NCBI RefSeq assembly: GCF_022201045.2
Contig: NC_068558.1
Span: 28,291,501 to 28,355,500 of the forward strand
Length of the DNA: 64,000 nt
Direction of reading: 5' to 3'
DNA from: Citrus sinensis
Lineage: Eukaryota > Streptophyta > Magnoliopsida > Sapindales > Rutaceae
The translations under genes and the position numbers were made by a program. Shown here one piece after another: positions 36,643-48,200 of this stretch; the stretch's first letter is position 1, and each line of letters opens with the position of its first letter. The notes below the pieces were generated by a model. The model did not search any database. It saw only the letters and a program-made list of their open reading frames with translations, and had not been told where the DNA came from.

Positions 36643-37362
36643 CCCCCCCAAATACTATTATATTAAATTTATTCACCCATTTTCTTGTATTCAAAGTTTC
36701 ATATTCTAATTTTAGATTTCATCAAATTTAACATGATCCACAAGTATATACAAATAAATCAGTTTAAATTGTTAAAATAGATCATCATCTTTGTGTCAGT
36801 TCGATTAATAACTGTGGCGAATTCAAGTTTTCAATTTCTGGTACGATTAAGTATTAAATCAATTACATTAAATCGACTTACATTTTAGTGAATGTGTGTG
36901 TTACAATGGTCATATTTTACACCTGCGTTAATTTATATTTTAAACAACATTGATTAGAGTTTGAGAAGGTATCAGTATAAAATTTATACAAAATATAATT
37001 AAAATATGTTAAAAATATGATTGTTTATGAAAAAAAATAATATTTTGTCAAATTAGTTAATTAGTGAGTCAATTGTGACATGAAAATAAATGAGTTGGGT
37101 TAAAATTTGAGATTCTTGACACAATTAATTAATTGCTAGATTTAGATCATCTCAAATTTAACATAACATGATGATTCACCAACTCTAACTGCAATTTCAT
37201 GGGTGATTGCTAATGAATCGGTAGCGAGAGTCAAGTGAATTAATGAACCTAAAATGAAATTTGTGACAAAGAGAAATAAATCCAAATCTCCAAATAAAAT
37301 TTTGAACTAATTTTGTATTATCATTGTGACATATTCACTCATTCCAATTTGAAATATTAAAA

Positions 37363-38703
37363 GGTAATTATCCACCGACCACCTATTTTTTCGAGTTTTT
37401 TTAAAATTGCACATTTTTTTTTTTTTACTGAACTCCACCTAAAGATACATTTTCTTGCACATATTCACTGTCGTCTTAACTTTGTTACTAGAATTAACAG
37501 AATATTGGTCAAATGATCTTTTTACTCACAAATATAAATTTATTATTTATCCTAAATAAATGCCAAAAAAATAAATGAAAAAGAAAAAAATAGAAAAAGC
37601 ACTCATAAATTGAAAGAGCTGAAGTGTGATTAGATATGATTAAATTCAACATTAATCAATATCTAGCCAGTAATTATTGTAAAACATAAAACATAAAACT
37701 ACTTCAATTAAATAATGATAGGGATTAAAAGTTAAAAATCTTAAGCTTAATCATCATCGTCTAAATCAACACCCTTGAAAGCTCATACTCCTTCCTAGCT
37801 GCTTCCTCCGCCTCGGGCATGAAATTATTTTCAATCCCAAAAAACTTTCTGATGTACTCGACACTCTTGTTCTTGATCCTGTTGGCCAAAGTCTCTGTCA
37901 AATAATCCAACATCTCTTTGATATTCAAATAATCCGCCACCAATAACATCTCTTTCAACTCATCATTACTCTTGCCCTTTCCAAACTCCTAGTTGAATGT
38001 CTTCACCCCTGTTTCGGTTACATTTTCTTTCGAAACTCCATGGGCCTTACAAAATTTGATTATGTACGATAGTTGCGGCACCACCAAGTCCTCTTATGTG
38101 TCATCACTCGTCGAGGAATGACTTCATAATCTCGAACACCCCTTGCTCTTCCACCTTGAATAGTTGTTGTCCACCGTCTTCGAAGATATTTTTTCGTTGC
38201 CTGAGCGGAGCAAGAGGAGGATGTTTCCCAAATTTTATTACAAATCAACTTAACCTATATTCTAGGGTTTCTAAGAACAATGATTAACAACAATTACCAT
38301 ACAAATCGAAACGTAGAAGGTTGATAGCAAATAAATTGGACAAAAAATGGCGTGCTTTTGGAGAAAAAATGGTTGGATTTAAAAGGTCATGAAGCACTTC
38401 ACAAAAACGAAGTTTGATGAAAATTGGAAAAACAATGGTGTGTTTTTGGTTACTTGCTCGAGACAGTGATGTCCTTTTGACTTTTTTTTTTAAATTTCAA
38501 CCATTAAACGATGTCGTATATTTGTTGTTTGGGTAAAATAACAATTTTATCCCTATGACACCAGCAAAATTTTAACAAAGTTAAGACGGCAGTGGATGTA
38601 TGCAAGAAAATGCATCTTCGGGTGGAATTCAACCAAAAAAATTAAGATATGTGTATTTTTAAAAAAATATAAAAAAAATAGGTGGTCGGTAGATAATTTT
38701 CAG
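37363..38703. mobile_element. Pack-MULE-like element carrying a SKP1-like fragment
   Basis: A 1341-bp element with long inverted repeats of roughly 150-190 bp. The left arm contains CACCGACCACCTATTTTTT, ACATTTTCTTGCA and GTCGTCTTAACTTTGTTA. The reverse complement of the right arm contains TACCGACCACCTATTTTTT, GCATTTTCTTGCA and GCCGTCTTAACTTTGTTA in the same order. Direct flanks ATATTAAAA occur at 37354-37362 and 38704-38712, a 9-bp duplication as made by Mutator-like transposases. The interior carries a SKP1-like coding remnant and no transposase, which is the Pack-MULE layout. Confidence 0.85.
37745..38205 (-). pseudogene. SKP1-like (ASK) SCF-subunit pseudogene inside the transposon
   Basis: Pieces in three frames follow the order of plant SKP1 proteins. 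The N-terminal part (QQLFKVEEQGVFEIMKSFLD, near 38110-38190) comes first. A middle part near IIKFCKAHGVSKENVTET follows. The best preserved part, at 37761-37958, reads LLVADYLNIKEMLDYLTETL, then AN, then RIKNKSVEYIRKFFGIENNF. Family role: adaptor linking F-box proteins to cullin-1 in ubiquitin ligases. The canonical C-terminus (a WAFE-like end) is changed, and frameshifts and stops separate the pieces. Probably captured by the element and then decayed. The parent gene is not in this window. Confidence 0.85.
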
Positions 38704-39125
38704 ATATTAAAATTTATTTAGTATAATTTAATTTCCCTTTCATGATTTGTCAATAATTATAAAGCATTTCAACTTTAAGAAAACTGTGAAAAATTAAGAT
38801 CAAACTAGATATTTTATCTTCAAGATCCTCTTGGTAATGAGGTTGAAACTCAATAGTATACTTATTTCATAATTTTTAACAAAAATAGTATATAGTAATT
38901 TTTGTAAAAGTTGTATATTTAATAATTTTCTCTATTTTGTCGACAATTAGGAAATTGCTTTCTATAAGCAGTTTATTAAATAAGTAACACCACCTTTCTA
39001 AAGTTTTTATTACAACCTCAAAATTTTTAACAAAAAGATGATTATATCTTATTTTTATATAAATCTTAATATATAAACTATTTGGTATCATATTACTGCC
39101 ATAATTATATCACTCTATTAACAAT

Positions 39126-40950
39126 TATGTCATAGCAACCACTGGAATTCTAGTTATGCAACCAAGAGGGGAGTGAATTGGATTTTTAAAAATTATTTAA
39201 TTATAATGCAAACCTTAATGCAAATCTAAAACGAATTTTAAAACAATGACTAATAAATAAATCACAATATAAAAAAGATAAGGGAAGAGAGACTCAAACA
39301 CGATGATTTTTACGTGGTTCGGCCAACCTCGCTTACGTCTACGCCTCCAAGGACCAAGCTTTCGGGGCTTGAGGATTCCACTAAACAAACCTCTAAGACT
39401 TCAAATGCTTACAATTGACTTCCAATGTGTCAATAAACTTTATAACAAGAGATTATCCACAATCTCTTAACCCAAGTGTATCCCAACACTTATAATCACT
39501 CAAAACAAAAGATTACAAATTGTTTTTCTCTCACACAATATTCAAGATTACAAATCAATTCCCAATATGTGAATGGATGAAGAATGAATGTGTTTAAAGC
39601 TTTTTGAAGATTGTATTCACGAATATAAGCTGAATGATAATATTGTGATCAACCCTTATTTGAATTTGAATGAGTTTATTAGGGATGGCAAAATCCGGGT
39701 CCGGGTCCGGGTTTAGCCTTTCTGAATCCGGACCCGGATACTATTTTCTTTTCCCGGACCCGGATTTTAACCCGGATTTTTTCACCCGGGTCCGGGTCCG
39801 GGTTCAACCCGGAAAATTCCGGGTTTCCGGATTCCGGGTTTTGAACCCGGATCAATGAATCAATATTAATTTCTAAAATTCTAAAAATAAAAAATTAATA
39901 CATTTTTAAACAATAACACATTTAGATTAATCAATAAAATTAATTAAAAAAATAATATTAAAATTAAATATCCGGGTCCGGGTTCCGGATGTCCGGGTTA
40001 ACCTAAACCCGGACTCGGACCCGGATATATCCGGGTTATTAAAATTTATTCCGGACCCGGATTTTTTTATATTCCGGTGCGGGTTCAACCCGGCCCGGAT
40101 TATCCGGGTTCGTCCGGGTCCGGGCCGGGTCCGGGTTATTTTGCCATCCCTAGAGTTTATTTATAATTGGAGCCGAAAACTAGCCATTACAGACTGTTTG
40201 CCCGTAAATGGTTTGCCGTTTATCCTTTAATGGTTAATTGTTTATTCTGGTCAAAGTTACCATTGGGCCAAATTTCAAAAAAACGGTTTGCCGTTTAGGC
40301 TTACCCTTTCATCGTTAAATTTCCGAGACCTGCAAGATAAACTTCAATTATTTGTTTTTACTAAATGGTTAAAGATTAGCACGAAATGACATTCTGAAAT
40401 TTATCGGTTAGCCATTTGTTATTAATGGTTCGCCGTTTATTTTCAGTAACCTGTAAAACACATTAGCCTTATTTGTTTTTCTTAACCGGTTAGAGCTTAA
40501 TCAATTTGTTACTCTCTGGATTTAATCGGTTAACCGTTTCAAAATAAATGGTGAACCGTTTATTTCCATAATCACAGTTTTAGCCAAAAATTGCAAGAAG
40601 TTATTTTCCAATTGAAGTTTAACAAATATCCATCTTTCATGAACATAATTTAGAAAGATTATAAGGCTTTCTTTTGTTAATGAATAGCTAAAAAAAAACA
40701 TTTAAAGTTTGTTATCATCAAAATTAATATTGTGAACGTATACATGTTAACAACCACGACATTGCACAATTACATAAGGAAGCATGTATAAGATGATCTT
40801 CATTTTGATAAAATTGAAATAATCCTAATTCAATCTTTGATGAAGGAATATAATGAGACAGTGATATCGAAGAAAAAAATTATAATACTAATGGCTCTAA
40901 ATCACAAGAAATCAAAATTTTAGTGGAATTTAATTATAACAAGTTTAATA
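39126..40950. mobile_element. Retroelement-like insertion (unclassified) within the MITE
   Basis: Early in the insert is CCAAGAGGGGAGTGAATTGG, then TTTTTACGTGGTTCGGCCAA. Near its end is AAGTTTGTTATCATCAAAAT. These strings are common in plant LTR-retroelement ends or leaders, but I could not define both termini, a primer-binding site or coding sequence. It may be a solo LTR or a LARD-like piece. It hosts the hAT MITE at 39680-40152. Confidence 0.5.
39680..40152. mobile_element. hAT MITE rich in CCGGGT motifs, 8-bp TSD
   Basis: A 473-bp element with perfect terminal repeats TAGGGATGGCAAAAT at both ends and a perfect 8-bp duplication GAGTTTAT at 39672-39679 and 40153-40160. The subterminal parts are dense arrays of CCGGGTCCGGG-type motifs on both strands, while the centre is AT-rich. 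The GC-rich arrays stand out sharply from the surroundings and are likely transposase-binding repeats. A short open frame across the left array is a by-product of the repeats. Confidence 0.92.
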
Positions 40951-41335
40951 TATGAATGTAATGCATATTACTTTTATTTCATTTGGATTATATATTACTA
41001 TGAATTTTTACTATCTTTTATTTAGTAGATTATAAAGTTTATCAATTTTATTTTATTGAGTTTTTTTCTCAACTTTTATGTAATTTTAAATGTTCTAAAA
41101 ACGAAAAAGGCATGTCTAAACAATTTATTAAATATATTCTAAAAAATAAAAGGTAATTTAAACTTATGTTTATTTTAGTCATTATACAATAAAAATAATG
41201 TTTTCGTGATAAATTTTACCAAATGGATGAACTCTACTTTTCATACTCACAGCAACCGCAACAGTTCAATTTATTAAACATTAAGTTGCTTTTTTAATCA
41301 TCAGCTTATTTCATTCATATAGCAAACTGACCATA

Positions 41336-42150
41336 AGTCCTAATTTTTTTTTTTTGAGAAGACCATAAGTCCTAATTTAAGTCTTAAATGATGTGACATT
41401 CATCTATTCTATGATAGTTAAGTAATTTTACAAGTTATGAAACTCACCATTTATTGAATGAATATAGTATTGAGACTCAAATATTGGGATCCCTAATATT
41501 ATTGGAGAAACTAAAAAGCAAAAGAAGAAATTAATCAAATGTAAATTAGATGGTTATTGATGAATTAGACAAAATCAGACAGATAGAAATCATGTTTGTG
41601 ATTTGATTAAGGAGGGGGGAAAATGTGTTGGATTTAAAATTTAAACCCGGTCGGTTTATTATTTAGATTTTTTTATTTAATTTTTGATTATTATTAGATA
41701 AATTGAGATTCTTAATATTATTCCTTTTTCATAAGGTAATAATCATCCAATCATCAAATAAATATACTTTTTCAACTTTTAATTATAATGAATTTAAAAA
41801 AAATAATTATAATGACATTTGAAAGAGCAAAATTTTCGATCTTATAGTGACTGCGTCATTCGACCTAATTCCAAAATTTATTTATGAAACCATTATTTAA
41901 AAAAATAAGGGCATAAAAAAGATGTACGTAATCAAACGATTTTTATTTTTTTTAATTTCCTTTCAACCCCCCTTTTTTTTTAAAAATTTTGAAAAATCAA
42001 AAGCCAACGGAGAGGGCCAACGAGCAACAACAGCAAATTGACTAGGGAGGAAGCTGTTAACTTAGCGAATATATATCCTCATTCAAAAAAATAAAAAAGT
42101 AATTATTGGAATAAAACAATTAATAAAATAAACAGAAAAAAAATTTCTCT
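41336..42150. other. SCYL2 upstream region
   Basis: AT-rich. A direct repeat ACCATAAGTCCTAATTT occurs twice (about 41329 and 41363), separated by a T run. The last part, near 42140-42200, turns into a purine-rich GAAGAAGAG leader typical of a plant 5'UTR. No clear TATA box was chosen. Confidence 0.4.
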
Positions 42151-42291
42151 TCACAGAGGAAGAAGAGAAGAAGAAGAGAGCTGGAAGAAACGAACAAAGA
42201 GCAGCTTCTTCTCTAATTTTGTCCTCAAGTTTTTCGATTTAATTTCTCTTTGTTATTATCTTTTTTGAGCCTAATTTTGATTTTAATCAAA

Positions 42292-45200
42292 ATGTCTCTC
42301 AATATGAAAACCTTCACGCAAGCCCTCGCCAAAACCGCTGCAGTGATCGGGAAAACCGTAGAAACAACTGTACAGGAGGTAACCGGGCCAAAGGCGCTGC
42401 AGGATTACGAGCTCCTCGACCAGATCGGCTCGGCCGGTCCTGGCCTCGCTTGGAAATTGTACTCAGCGAGGGCGCGTGACGTGACGCGCCAGCAGGCGCA
42501 GTACCCGATGGTGTGCGTGTGGGTGCTGGACAAGCGGGCGCTGTCGGAGGCGAGGGCGCGTGCGGGATTGACGAAGTCGGCGGAGGACGCGTTTTTGGAT
42601 CTTGTGCGTGCGGACGCTGGGAAGCTGGTGAGGCTGCGGCATCCTGGGATTGTACACGTGGTGCAGGCGATGGACGAGAATAAGAATGCGATGGCGATGG
42701 TGACGGAGCCGCTGTTTGCGTCGGTGGCGAATGTGTTGGGGAATTTTGAAAATGTATCTAAAGTACCTAGGGAGCTCAAGGGATTGGTACTGTGTCGTTT
42801 TGTCTTGTTTTGTTTTGTGCTGCTTCATTTTTTTATGATTAGTTGGAGTTTTTGAAAGTGTTTGATTTGCAGGAAATGAGTTTGTTGGAGATGAAGCATG
42901 GTCTATTACAGATCGCAGAGTCTTTGGAATTTCTTCATAGCAATGCGCGTCTCATTCATCGGGCTATATCGCCTGAGGTTATTACTTTACCTTATGCTTA
43001 TTTTCTGCATTTGGCCTAAAATTATAGAAGTAGGAACTATCTTCTGGTGTTGATTGTAAATTTATAAGCTATCCTGTATTTGCATTCTATGTTGTTTGTT
43101 CAACTTATACTTTGTTAACTGTAGAACAACAATAAGAATGGTTGGAAATGATGACAGTAATGGGTTGTGATGATGACTACTGTAGTAAACAATGAGAGGT
43201 GGTTGCAACGACCGTGTTGATCATATTAATGTAGATGCAGTTTTAGCGTTGTTGAGGATTAGAGATTGTTAGTAATGCTGTGGTAGTCCTGGCAGTTATG
43301 ACTGTGATGACAATAACAGTGACCATAGTGAAGTGGTTGCTGTGATGGCGCTAGGAGTAATTGTGGTAGGCATATTGCTGCTACTGATAAAAGTCATGAC
43401 TCTGGTGTTCTTTCGAAATGTTGTGATAATTTTAATGTTGAGATGTCCATTAGCACTCAGAGGAGTTTAAATTCCTCATACCATTTCATTTATATGGCTA
43501 ATAGGTTAATTTTGTTCGCCATTTCTGCATACTAGGTTAAATTACCATCTTACATACTGAAAATTACCATTAATAGAAACTCTTTCCAATTTCTCCATCT
43601 ATTCAGGTCAGGAAGATGCTTAAATGGTTTGCAGGATGATTTTTTTCATTGATATGAATGTTTTTCCTTTTTGTTTTGTTTAGCTTTTTTTATTTTATAT
43701 TTTTTTATATTTTTGCTTCTCTGGTCTGCTTACTGAATGGAGGTTTTTGTCTGGTTTTGTGGCTCTACATGTAGTTCAAGTCATTAAATTTGAAATGATT
43801 ATAGTCTAGACTTCAAGTGGCTATGGTGTTGGTCCTTGTAATTTGAGTTCCTAGAGATGCAGGTTATCCATATCTGATGATAAATTTTATCTTTTGCAGA
43901 ATATCCTAATTACTTCCAATGGAGCTTGGAAGCTTGGTGGGTTTGGTTTTGCAATCTCAACAGATCAAGCCATAAGCGATTCTTCTAATGTCCAGGCCTT
44001 TCATTATGCTGTGAGTGATTTCAGTTAGATTAAGAATAAAAGCATGGTTCTTGATTATTATGTAAAAAATTGTTTCTCTGAATTTAGTTCTTCCTTATAG
44101 GTTGTCATTAGTTGTCTGGTTAGCACTTCTTGTTATTATTATTATTTTTGACGTTTATGTAACTATAAGTTATCCATTTCGATTTTTACCTCCTGCTTAC
44201 TGTTTTTGAGTCTATAAATACCTACTTCCTCGCCCTCTGCTTTAGCTGCAAGTATAATGATATTTCTTCTGTGTACTTTCTCTACGCAACGTTAATCACT
44301 TTCTATTACACATTCTACTTTAACGAGCCATATGATGGCTTGTGTTAAACATGAATGGTATTTGTTTGAGGTTTCATTCAGTCCAGGTTATTGGATTCCA
44401 TTACATAGATGCAAATAAGTATAGTTTTTATAATGAAGCATGTTTATCTCCTGTTCCTAATTTATTGAATTGCACAGGAATATGATGTTGAGGATTCTAT
44501 GCTGCCCCTTCAGCCATCATTGAATTATACTGCACCTGAACTTGTTCGCAGCAAGACAAATTCATTTGGATGCTCTTCTGATATATTCAGTTTTGGATGC
44601 GTTGCCTACCACTTGATTGCTCGCAAGCCTTTGTTTGATTGCAACAACAATGTCAAGATGGTACTTTCTGATTTCAATGTTTCATATTGTGCACATACGC
44701 AGAGTGCACTCCCTCATTTTGACATATATTATGACATAATCTGAGATTTATAGATTAATTCACTTTAAATGGCTGAAGTAACATCTGATGGGTGTCTTTC
44801 ATTAGGTGCATGAATTAGAAGGAAACAAAAAAAAAGAATATGCCCTGCCCATCACCGATTGCTCTTTCTCAATTTAATTTTTTTAAATTGCCAAAATAAT
44901 GTCAATATTATATACTTTCGGTGTCTTTTTTCTTTCTTTAAAAAAAAAGGATGTTACTCTTTTTATCAGCGTTTTGATCCTTCTTTTTCATGTTTGGACA
45001 ATTCCTTATGTATGTATTAATGGAATCATTTGTTTAACATCAACTTTAAAGAGTCTCTTAGTTTGGCTGTTTGTCACCATTAAATCACTGTATTTTTAAT
45101 TTGAGGTGGTCTTTCTGAACATGTTTTGATTGTCAATATCTAATTCCTGTTCCTTTTATTTGGTTCTTTCCTTGTTTTCCTGCAGTACATGAATACCTTG

Positions 45201-48200
45201 ACTTATTTATCCAGTGATGCTTTCTCGTCCATTCCATCAGATTTAGTTCCTGACTTGCAAAAGATGCTTTCAGCAAATGAATCATTCAGACCCACAGCAA
45301 TGGATTTTACAGGTAAAATGTGAGCTTTTTTCACCCAATATCTTTTTCTCCAAGTCTTTTATTTAATTAGATTGAGGATTGAATAAATGTTATCTGAACT
45401 TTAAGAATTCTCAATATGTGGACAATAAATGAGAAAAGGTACCAAATAGCATGGAGTAAAAGAAGGCACAATCATATGGTAAGGAAGTGTCAAGGATTAC
45501 TCAGCGTTAGATTATGGATGGAATACTGATAGGACTTAGGGCTAAATTAGGGCTGACTTTTATTGATTAAATCAAAAGAAAACAAACAATCAATCCTAAC
45601 CTACAATTCGAGAGGTAGGTCAATCTCTCCCAAAACTCCTAATAGTTCCTAATACCAGGCAAAACTCAACATAAACCCTAAATGACTCCATAATCTCTTA
45701 TTTATAGCTAAACCCTAATTAATAATAAAGTTACTAAATTGCCTCTGCCCCTAAAATTACTAAACAGCCCCTGCCCCTTTATATTTGCACCTAACATAAG
45801 TTTTCATGGGTCTAACATTACTCCCCTCCCAAAAAGACACCTTGTCCTCAAGGTGAAATTTAGGAAATTGTTGCCTCTTCTTCCTCGCCTTCTTCCTCGT
45901 CACACACAGTCAGGACTTGTAGTGATTTATCCTTACATGGATGCCCTGGTGAAAATTTCTCATCGTATCGAAAACACACCCCCTTCGCCCTCTTATCTTG
46001 AATCTCTGTCTCTGTGAAGCGTTTGAAAGTCACCCCTAATCGTGCCCCACTAACCAGATCCCTTTGGGAATCTCTCTGTAAACCCATCATTTGCATTTTC
46101 TGGCCTCCCAATGTTGTACTTTGGAACTCTCGCTGAAACCCCAAAGTTTGAGTTTTCTGTCCTACCAATGGTGTGCTATTTCGATATGAAAAATCGACTG
46201 AACTGCTCCTATTAATCCGTTCTATTGTGTTCTTGTCCTCAATCATCTGTGCCAACTCCATTGACTCCCCTAACCCTCTCGGCCTTAGCAAGCGTAGCGA
46301 GGCTCGAATTTCTAGCTTCAGTCCCTTTATAAAATTCCCTTCCAACACCGCCTCTGGAAGCCCCCCTAGACGCCCTGATAGCAACTCAAACTTCTCCCTA
46401 TACTCCATAACCGTTCTCTCCTGAGTCAGGGCAAAAAACTGTTCATGCAAATCTCCCTCTTGAGTGGCCTGAAACCTCTCCAACAACCGATCCTTAAATT
46501 CACCCCATGACCTCATTGGTTGTCGTTGTTCTCGCCATTGAAACCACGCAAGGGCTTTTCCCTCCAAGCATAACGCTGCCACCATCAATTTTTCCCTTTC
46601 TAAGAGTCCATTAATGGCGAAATAGTGCTCTGCCCTATACACCCATCCATAGGCATCCTCGCCTTCAAAAATAGGCATTTTCAGTTTCCTTACCCGAGAA
46701 TCTACTCCAAATTGAGTCTGACCCGCCCAATTTCGTGCCATCGGAGGTCTCCAACCTCCCCAATCTACTCCAGTGTCTGCAAATCCTGAAGATCCAGCCC
46801 AAAATTCTCCTTGCCCAGCACCATAGTGGGCTGGATTCCCTTGCCTAGCCGTATTTCGGCCATAACTGCTCCTTTTCTCACCAGAAATCCCTCCTCCTGG
46901 CCTACCGCCCCCAAATCCAACCTGTTCAGACCCAAATCCTCCCTGCTCGGGCCCAATTGCAGCCTGTCCAGGTTGTGCCTCACCCCCAAACGCCCCCGAG
47001 TCGCCTAGCCTGGTCACTCCGATTTCTGCGCCATCGCCTACAACGGGTTCCGTAACCCCGGATCCTTCTCCTGCCGCACCGCCATGGCCCCTCGATGCTG
47101 CTGAGGAGGGTTGAGGTGGAGTTCCGTCAATTTCAACAACATGGCTTCAAGAGATGTAAATTGTTGTTGAACGGTGTTGAATCGCTCATCAATCGTAGCC
47201 TTGAGTGATCTGACCTTTGCTTCCAATTTTTCTTCAAGCGCGTCCACCTTCTTCGCTGCCATTGTCTCAGGATTCTTGCTCTGATACCACTTTGATAGGA
47301 CTTAGGGCTAAATTAGGGGTGACTTTTATTGATTAAATCAAAAGAAAACAAACAATCAATCCTGACCTACAATTCGAGAGGTAGGTCAATCTCTCCCAAA
47401 ACTTCTAATAGTTCCTAGTACCAGACAAAACTCAACATAAACCCTAAATGACTCCATAATCTCTTATTTATAGCTAAACCCTAATTAATAATAAAGTTAC
47501 TAAATTGCCCCTGCCCCTAAAATTACTAAACAGCCCCTGCCCCTTTATATTTGCGCCTAACATAAGTTTTCATGGGTCTAACAAATACCAATAATTCAGG
47601 ACTAGCAGCCTCCTTTTTTTTTTTTTTTTGCTTGAAATATATATAGGCTATTGGGTTAAGCTAGTGGTTATTATCTGTATGCTATATCATTTTTGTGTCG
47701 TTGCTTATATATTGATTCATTCCTATCTAAAAAGATTATTTTTTTTTCCTTGGCAGGTTCTCGATTTTTCCGTGATGATACTCGGTTGCGTGCTCTTCGC
47801 TTCCTCGACCACATGCTTGTATGCATTCATGTTTTAGCTTGACTGACACAAGCCTATGGACAAGTTTTCCTGGGCACTTGATTGAGTAAAGTTGAAAAAA
47901 GAAAAAAGGATTTTGAAGGAAATGGTGTTCTGGATAACAGATTTTGTGTTTTTGCAGGAAAGAGATAATATGCAGAAATCTGAATTCTTGAAAGCATTAT
48001 CAGATATGTGGAAAGATTTTGACTCTCGTGTACTGCGATACAAGGTTTGAGCCCCATTGTGTCACAATTTTCTTGATTTCTATAATAATATACTCCGTCT
48101 GTAGATTCTTTTTGAACAATTAAATATGGCTATGTCCTTCCTGATTCTATGAAATCAGAAATAGTTGACAAGTTCGATCTGTTTTCCTTCTTTTGGTTTT

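Larger units (their letters stand above)
35900..36900. repeat. Duplicated segment, copy 2 (with intact tRNA-Asp)
   Basis: Partner of 29866-30920, described there. This copy keeps a functional-looking tRNA-Asp. The two copies lie about 6 kb apart in direct orientation, on either side of the PPR gene. Confidence 0.85.
38823..41335. mobile_element. Diverged MITE split by a ~1.8-kb insertion
   Basis: The two halves, about 38823-39125 and 40950-41335, match in order the reverse complement of the MITE at 24204-24911. The left half has GAGGTTGAAACTCAATA and TATTACTGCCA; the right half has GAATGTAATGCATATTAC and CAGCAACCGCAACAG. The intervening roughly 1.8 kb has no counterpart in the intact relative, so it inserted into this older element. 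Outer borders are approximate. Confidence 0.75.
45522..47588 (-). mobile_element. Gag-only LTR retrotransposon in SCYL2 intron 5
   Basis: A complete non-autonomous element inserted antisense to SCYL2. TSD AATAC lies at 45522-45526 and 47584-47588. The two LTRs are 291 bp each, at 45527-45817 and 47293-47583, starting TG and ending CA, and differ at 7 positions by my count (about 2.4 percent). On the minus strand the primer-binding site TGGTATCAGAGC (47278-47289) fits initiator tRNA-Met, and a purine tract TTTTTGGGAGGGGAG (45820-45834) precedes the 3' LTR. Only gag lies between; protease, RT and integrase are absent. Confidence 0.95.

Noticed and set aside
39670..39858. Open frame of 62 codons over the CCGGGT arrays
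   Set aside because: The frame follows from the repeated motifs of the MITE; the reading (Ser/Gly then Phe/Arg repeats) changes with the repeat strand and is not a protein gene.
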